DNA of 14,510 bases, taken from contig JACIWP010000046.1 in assembly GCA_014360855.1 (NCBI GenBank), positions 1-14,510 of the forward strand, given 5' to 3'. Positions 13,701 through 14,510 of this stretch are shown piece by piece. The position numbers and the translations under genes are program-made. The first letter of the stretch is position 1; every line of letters starts with the position of its first letter. The notes below the pieces were generated by a model, which ran no database searches, was not told the origin of the DNA, and saw nothing but the letters and a program-made list of their open reading frames with translations. This DNA comes from Anaerolineae bacterium. Lineage in GTDB: Bacteria > Chloroflexota > Anaerolineae > JACIWP01.

Positions 13701-14510
13701 TTATGCTCCCGGTTGGTGGAGGCAGGTCAGGAGCCGGCGGGCATTCTCCCCCAATACGGCGCGCTGGCCCTCTTCGCTCAGGCCGCTCTCGCGGATATGG
13801 GCGATCAGGCGCTTGGGATGGATGAGGGCGAAGTCCGTGGCAAAGAGGATTTTATGCCCGACCAGCTCGTACATCAACGGGAAAATGCGCGCGTCATATA
13901 ACAGCGGCGAGGCGGCCGTGTCGTAATAGACGTTGCGCATGGCGCGGCGCACTTCCGGCATCAGCTCGTAGAAGGGCAGGCCGCCGCCCCAGTGGGAGCA
14001 GACCAGTTTGATCTCGGGGAAGGCCTGCACGAAGCGGTAGACGACGCGTGGGGAGACCGTGCCCTTGCCGGCGTAATCGTGGCCGATAGGCTCGCTGGTG
14101 TGGGTCATGATGGGGATGTCGTAGGCGCGCGCCGCGGCGGCGATGGGCGCCATCAGCTCGGTATCGTCCAGGGAGAAGCCCTGGCCGTTGGGCATCAGCT
14201 CGCCGATGCCGCACATGCCGGCCTCCACACAGCGGCGGATCTCCCGCACGGCATGCTCCCCGGTGTTAGGGTTCACATTGCAGAAGCCGATGAGGCGCTC
14301 CGGATAGCGCCGCATGGCCTCCAGGGTGTAGTCGTTGGTTTCTACGCACAGCCCCACGTCGCACCAGCTAAAGCCGAAGACGACGGCCTTGTCCACGCCG
14401 GCCTCGTCCATGGCCTGGATAAGGTCCTCGACGGTAGCCATAGCGGCCTTGGGATTGGCGTACAGCAGGTTGAACCAGGGATCGCGCTCCAGGAACTTTT
14501 CCCGTTGGGC
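13701..14510 (-). CDS. Amidohydrolase family 2 protein (5' end outside the window)
   Basis: The frame stays open to the right edge (270 codons visible). The codons before the ATG at 14441 encode REKFLERDPWFNLLYANPKA, which resembles the normal sequence of this family, so that Met is internal and the true start is beyond 14510. The protein looks like a TIM-barrel amidohydrolase of the Amidohydro_2 type (hydrolases and nonoxidative decarboxylases). Visible: DLIQAMDEAGVDKAVVFGF, GFCNVNPNTGEHAVREI, a metal-ligand-type His in THTSEPIGHDY, SHWGGGLPFYE, NVYYDTAAS, and an Asp in LFATDFALIHPKR near the C-terminus. The N-terminal HxH ligand pair is not in view. Substrate unknown. It overlaps nothing and ends 4 nt before selA, so it may head that operon. 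Confidence 0.85.
   Translation of the reverse strand, partial: AQREKFLERDPWFNLLYANPKAAMATVEDLIQAMDEAGVDKAVVFGFSWCDVGLCVETNDYTLEAMRRYPERLIGFCNVNPNTGEHAVREIRRCVEAGMCGIGELMPNGQGFSLDDTELMAPIAAAARAYDIPIMTHTSEPIGHDYAGKGTVSPRVVYRFVQAFPEIKLVCSHWGGGLPFYELMPEVRRAMRNVYYDTAASPLLYDARIFPLMYELVGHKILFATDFALIHPKRLIAHIRESGLSEEGQRAVLGENARRLLTCLHQPGA

Overview
The window (about 62-64% G+C by eye) looks like a bacterial chromosome segment. No phage, IS, CRISPR array, tRNA or rRNA was recognised. My best guess for the source is a member of the Chloroflexota (Anaerolineae-like). This is inference, resting on the high G+C, the proline-rich insert in TsaD after its HLEGH motif, and a GerW-type gene beside housekeeping genes. 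The phylum is not proven here.

Left half, plus strand (1-7906): the distal part of a respiratory complex I operon, in the order nuoD (3' end only)-nuoH-nuoI-nuoJ-nuoK-nuoL-nuoM-nuoN. NuoD and NuoI belong to the peripheral quinone/Fe-S arm. NuoH, J, K, L, M and N make up the rest of the membrane arm seen here, including the three antiporter-like proton channels (L, M, N). The key lysines and glutamates of the proton path are visible in L, M and N, as are both glutamates of NuoK. nuoD runs straight into nuoH, so the NADH-oxidising genes nuoE, nuoF and nuoG are not in their usual place between D and H.

Centre (7907-7955): a perfect 13-bp hairpin with an A-run on one side and a T-rich stretch on the other. 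It sits between convergent genes and probably terminates both strands.

Right half, minus strand (7956-14510), in transcription order from the right edge: an amidohydrolase_2-type protein (5' end outside the window), selA (selenocysteine synthase) and tsaD (tRNA t6A synthase), packed with gaps of 4 and 2 nt. After about 120 nt there is a good extended -10 promoter. It leads a second unit: a small membrane protein that I read as a divergent GerW-like paralogue, overlapping by 4 nt a gene for a GerW/YtfJ-family membrane protein, then an MTA/SAH-nucleosidase-like phosphorylase, then an exported DUF4139 protein that ends at the shared terminator. This four-gene unit is the least understood part of the window. 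The promoter's -10 element contains the ATG of the longest reading frame of the small gene, so the true start must be the downstream ATG with a strong Shine-Dalgarno.

Across the window the palindrome GCCGGC is very frequent (about 100 by hand count), on both gene strands, in more than one codon phase and between genes. No gap longer than about 125 nt lacks a gene.
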